This document shows, piece by piece, positions 40,179 through 42,129 of a stretch of 42,129 bases of DNA. The DNA is from Candidatus Iainarchaeum sp. GTDB taxonomy: Archaea; Iainarchaeota; Iainarchaeia; Iainarchaeales; JAXPJC01. The stretch spans positions 256,308 through 298,436 of the forward strand of contig JACPJC010000005.1 of the NCBI GenBank assembly GCA_016187745.1. Reading direction: 5' to 3'. Both the position numbers and the translations under genes were made by a program. Each line of letters starts with the position of its first letter. Position 1 is the stretch's first letter. A model generated the notes under the pieces. It was given only the letters and a program-made list of their open reading frames with translations. It did no database searches and was not told the DNA's origin.

Positions 40179-40715
40179 TCATCCACCAGCCAGTTTTTTT
40201 CCAAGCTCAAAGCATTCCTTCATTGTCTTTTCATCCTGTGCGGCTTCTCCGGGCGTTTTTGCCTGCGCCAGAATTGTCCCGACAACCCTAATTCCGCAAA
40301 TTTCAGCAAACTCAATAAGCGCATCCCTGCAGTGCCCAAGGCTGCTCTCTTCCTCAGAGCCAACGCAGACGATTGCCGCCTTTTTTCCCCTTATTTTCTC
40401 ACTTTCCCAATAGGGATTTATCCTGTCAATGAAATCCTTCATGAGCCCCGAAACATTGTTGAAGTAATTCGGGGTCCCAAGAACAAGCGCATCGGCATAA
40501 ATCACCTTTCTCAAGATTCCGGGCATGTCATCATCAACATGGCATGTTCCCGAAGCCTCGCAGGCCATGCAGCCGTCGCAGTGCTTTATGTTCCTGTCCT
40601 TCAGAAGGACCAGTTCAACTTCAGCGCCCGCTTCTTTAGCCCCATCAAGTATCCTGCGGAGCATTGCCTCAGTATTTCCCCTTCTTGGGCTTCCACAGAT
40701 TGCGAGGATCTTCAT
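40179..40715 (-). CDS. NADPH-dependent FMN reductase / iron-sulfur flavoprotein family
   Basis: A 178-residue flavodoxin-fold protein. The FMN phosphate loop is GSPRRGNTEAML (8-19), the flavin-side loop TPNYFNNVSGLMKDFIDR, and four cysteines in KHCDGCMACEASGTC (Cys46, 49, 52, 58) match the compact cysteine motif of methanogen-type iron-sulfur flavoproteins. It would carry electrons to an unknown partner. The ATG at 40715 is preferred; a GTG at 40721 is in frame. The stop is immediately followed by the start of the frameshifted GNAT-like gene. Confidence 0.85.
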   Translation of the reverse strand: MKILAICGSPRRGNTEAMLRRILDGAKEAGAEVELVLLKDRNIKHCDGCMACEASGTCHVDDDMPGILRKVIYADALVLGTPNYFNNVSGLMKDFIDRINPYWESEKIRGKKAAIVCVGSEEESSLGHCRDALIEFAEICGIRVVGTILAQAKTPGEAAQDEKTMKECFELGKKLAGG

Positions 40716-40879
40716 TTTCACCCCTAATTATGCGTCTTCTAAGAGACCTGGCCACAAATCTCTTTCTCAGGGTTGAGCCAAATAATTTTTTAATTATATT
40801 TCCCTGCGTTCGTTTTATTCCTTTGAAAGGCTTCCCTGTTTTCCTCCCCATTTTAATCCCAAACCTTATTCTATATCTT

Positions 40880-41233
40880 CTATGGCTCAAAGAAATCATT
40901 CTGCATTGCATTCAGCTTGAAAACAAGAAACAAAAACTCGGAATCAGAATTGTTCTCAATTGAATGCACCTCATTCGGGCTGCAGAGAACTGTTGTTCCT
41001 TCAGCAAGCTCAATCTCCTCCCCATTTATCTTTACAACGCCAGTTCCCTTCAGAGAGTAGAAGATTTCCTTTGTGTGCTTGTGGAAGTGGGCTTTGGAAA
41101 CACTTCCAGGGGCAAACCTAACAACCTGCAGCACACACCCCTCTGTGCCAAGCTCTTTGGAATCAAGCAGAACCTTCTTTGCATATTGCGGATTCTCTTC
41201 CCATGTCCCCTCTTCAGGCCTAACAGCTTTCAT
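40880..41233 (-). CDS. Cupin-domain protein
   Basis: A 117-residue single cupin. Motif 1 is APGSVSKAHFHKHTKEIFYSLKG (quoted as KAHFHKHTKE and SLKGTG), with metal-binding histidines H49/H51/H53 and Glu56; motif 2 is LCSPNEVHSIENNSD with H90. The fold binds a metal and small molecules; substrates of such small cupins vary from sugars to quercetin-like compounds and cannot be predicted here. The start is six bases after the gatD stop, so it is likely co-transcribed with gatD. Confidence 0.8.
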   Translation of the reverse strand: MKAVRPEEGTWEENPQYAKKVLLDSKELGTEGCVLQVVRFAPGSVSKAHFHKHTKEIFYSLKGTGVVKINGEEIELAEGTTVLCSPNEVHSIENNSDSEFLFLVFKLNAMQNDFFEP

Positions 41234-41238
41234 GCAAA

Positions 41239-42129
41239 TCAGGCCCCCTCCAGATCAAATGTCTCGAATTCAGTCCTTGGGGTAATTTCCCCGCGCAAAT
41301 TCTGCGCAAGCAGTTTCTTCGCCTTTTCCTTCCCGTAATTCCCCAGGAGCCATGCGAGCTTTATGAATGCGGTTTCAGGCAGCATGTCCTCGCAGAAAAT
41401 GACTCCCATCCCGGAGAGAATGCGCAGGTTTGTATAAACAGTCGGATGCACCCTTCCGTAGAGGCATTGGGGAGCCATAGCGACAACACACCCTGATTTT
41501 ATCAATGATTGAAGCGCTTTCCTGATTTTTAGGTTTTCTTCACTTATGCCAACAGGCATGTGCCCCAATCCGGTCCCTTCAATCACAAGCCCGCTGTATT
41601 TCTGCTTCTTGTAGAATTCAAATTCAGCGGCATGCATGTTCGGATGCGTTTTAATCAATCCAACCTTATCTTCAAATCCATCCCGCAATGCCAATTTCGC
41701 ATTTGCATTTCTTTTTGCATAATCCTTCTTCAGAAATCCAATTTCCTTTGTCTTGTAATTTATGCGCGCGATTGCGGTATCATTGATTGCGCGGAATGCA
41801 TCCCTCCTGCTTGTGTGCATCTTGCGCGTTTTTGTTGCCGGCAAAATTGCGCAGCAGCCATCATCAGAAGCATCATGCATGCATATCGCTACCCCGACAA
41901 AATCAGTTTTTGCAATAAACTCTGCAGCGCAAAGGAGATTCATTGCCGCATCCGAACTGCCCCTGTCGCTGCTTCTCTGCGCCCCTACAAGAATTACAGG
42001 CACGTTCAGATTCTCAAGCATAAAGGAAAGCGCCGCAGAAGTGTATGCGAGCGTATCTGTGCCATGGCCTATTATTATCCCCCTGGTCCCCTGCTTTATT
42101 TCATTTGCAACAGCGCCAGCGATTTTTTT
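41239..42129 (-). CDS. gatD: Glu-tRNA(Gln) amidotransferase subunit D, partial
   Basis: The asparaginase-like glutaminase subunit of GatDE, supplying ammonia to GatE. The gene runs off the right edge; 296 residues are present, covering most of the amidase core and the C terminus, with roughly the first quarter missing. Motifs: IIIGHGTDTLAYTSAAL with the catalytic Thr-Asp-Thr, VGAQRSSDRGSSDAAMNL, and VIEGTGLGHMPVG. The reading frame is open to position 42129 without an upstream stop. The pairing with gatE downstream on the same strand supports the identity. The cupin gene follows after five bases. Confidence 0.93.
   Translation of the reverse strand, partial: KKIAGAVANEIKQGTRGIIIGHGTDTLAYTSAALSFMLENLNVPVILVGAQRSSDRGSSDAAMNLLCAAEFIAKTDFVGVAICMHDASDDGCCAILPATKTRKMHTSRRDAFRAINDTAIARINYKTKEIGFLKKDYAKRNANAKLALRDGFEDKVGLIKTHPNMHAAEFEFYKKQKYSGLVIEGTGLGHMPVGISEENLKIRKALQSLIKSGCVVAMAPQCLYGRVHPTVYTNLRILSGMGVIFCEDMLPETAFIKLAWLLGNYGKEKAKKLLAQNLRGEITPRTEFETFDLEGA

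Noticed and set aside
40669..40911. Small basic reading frame (minus; from about 40851 MGRKTGKPFKGIKRT...)
   Set aside because: It overlaps the flavoprotein 5' end by about 50 bases and the cupin end with its longest start, and its translation resembles a chance basic frame. An A/T-rich promoter for the flavoprotein lies inside it. A real gene is not excluded.

Overview
The window is archaeal. It encodes NMD3, a fibrillarin-like methylase (FlpA) with Nop5, the archaea-specific Glu-tRNA(Gln) amidotransferase GatDE, an archaeal-type AspRS, two beta-CASP nucleases and an ADP-forming acyl-CoA synthetase. Its tRNA genes mostly lack encoded CCA, two carry anticodon-loop introns, and TATA boxes sit about 25 bases before many genes, several apparently leaderless. 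Compact genes, a very short Nop5 and a giant anchored surface protein would fit a small-genome lineage such as DPANN (Diapherotrites or Micrarchaeota-like), but the lineage is inference only.

Layout. 1-5.9 kb: partial acyl-CoA synthetase beta subunit (-), beta-CASP nuclease and nmd3 (+), an HTH regulator with an 18-bp palindrome upstream of its promoter (-), a small membrane protein, a GNAT-like gene directly behind an intron-bearing tRNA-Arg(CCU), a polyprenol-kinase-like membrane protein and flpA (all -). 5.9-9.9 kb: two TnpB elements (+) with near-identical left ends and similar right-end hairpins but very different TnpB proteins. They flank nop5 and a small basic-protein gene (both -), and the first separates nop5 from flpA. 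9.9-12 kb: glyS, a GNAT, tRNA-Thr(CGU). 12-24.8 kb: a cell-surface region with two membrane-anchored exported proteins (497 and 2827 aa), a second beta-CASP protein, a helical protein and a protein with a twin-arginine-like membrane segment. 24.9-28.1 kb: a HhH-GPD DNA glycosylase, ndk, aspS and an acylphosphatase-domain protein with 15-residue tandem repeats.

28.1-32.4 kb is a tightly overlapping operon gatC-gatA-MBL hydrolase-gatB in which GatB carries an N-terminal YbaK/ProX-type aminoacyl-tRNA editing domain. Together with AspRS, gatE, gatD (partial, right edge) and tRNA-Gln, the window holds most of the machinery for indirect Gln-tRNA, and probably Asn-tRNA, synthesis. 32.5-36.1 kb (-) is a three-gene operon with ATGA-type overlaps: a D-Ala-D-Ala-ligase-like ATP-grasp enzyme, a PP-loop ATPase resembling MurL, and a lysine 2,3-aminomutase-like radical SAM enzyme. 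This is a candidate uncharacterised pathway for a D-/beta-amino-acid-containing compound. 36.1-36.9 kb holds an AT-rich spacer, divergent tRNA-Ile(GAU) and intron-bearing tRNA-Gln(UUG), and tandem hairpins that resemble the tRNA introns. 36.9-42.1 kb (- except the first gene): a small zinc-finger protein, a hexuloisomerase-like SIS protein, gatE, a frameshifted GNAT-like gene, a flavoprotein, a cupin and gatD.

The most notable observations are the editing-domain-GatB fusion, the Ddl/MurL/aminomutase operon, the shared hairpin family in tRNA introns, and a Nop5 lacking the fibrillarin-binding domain whose stop codon lies in a TnpB element's right end. All family assignments were made by reading motifs, without database searches.
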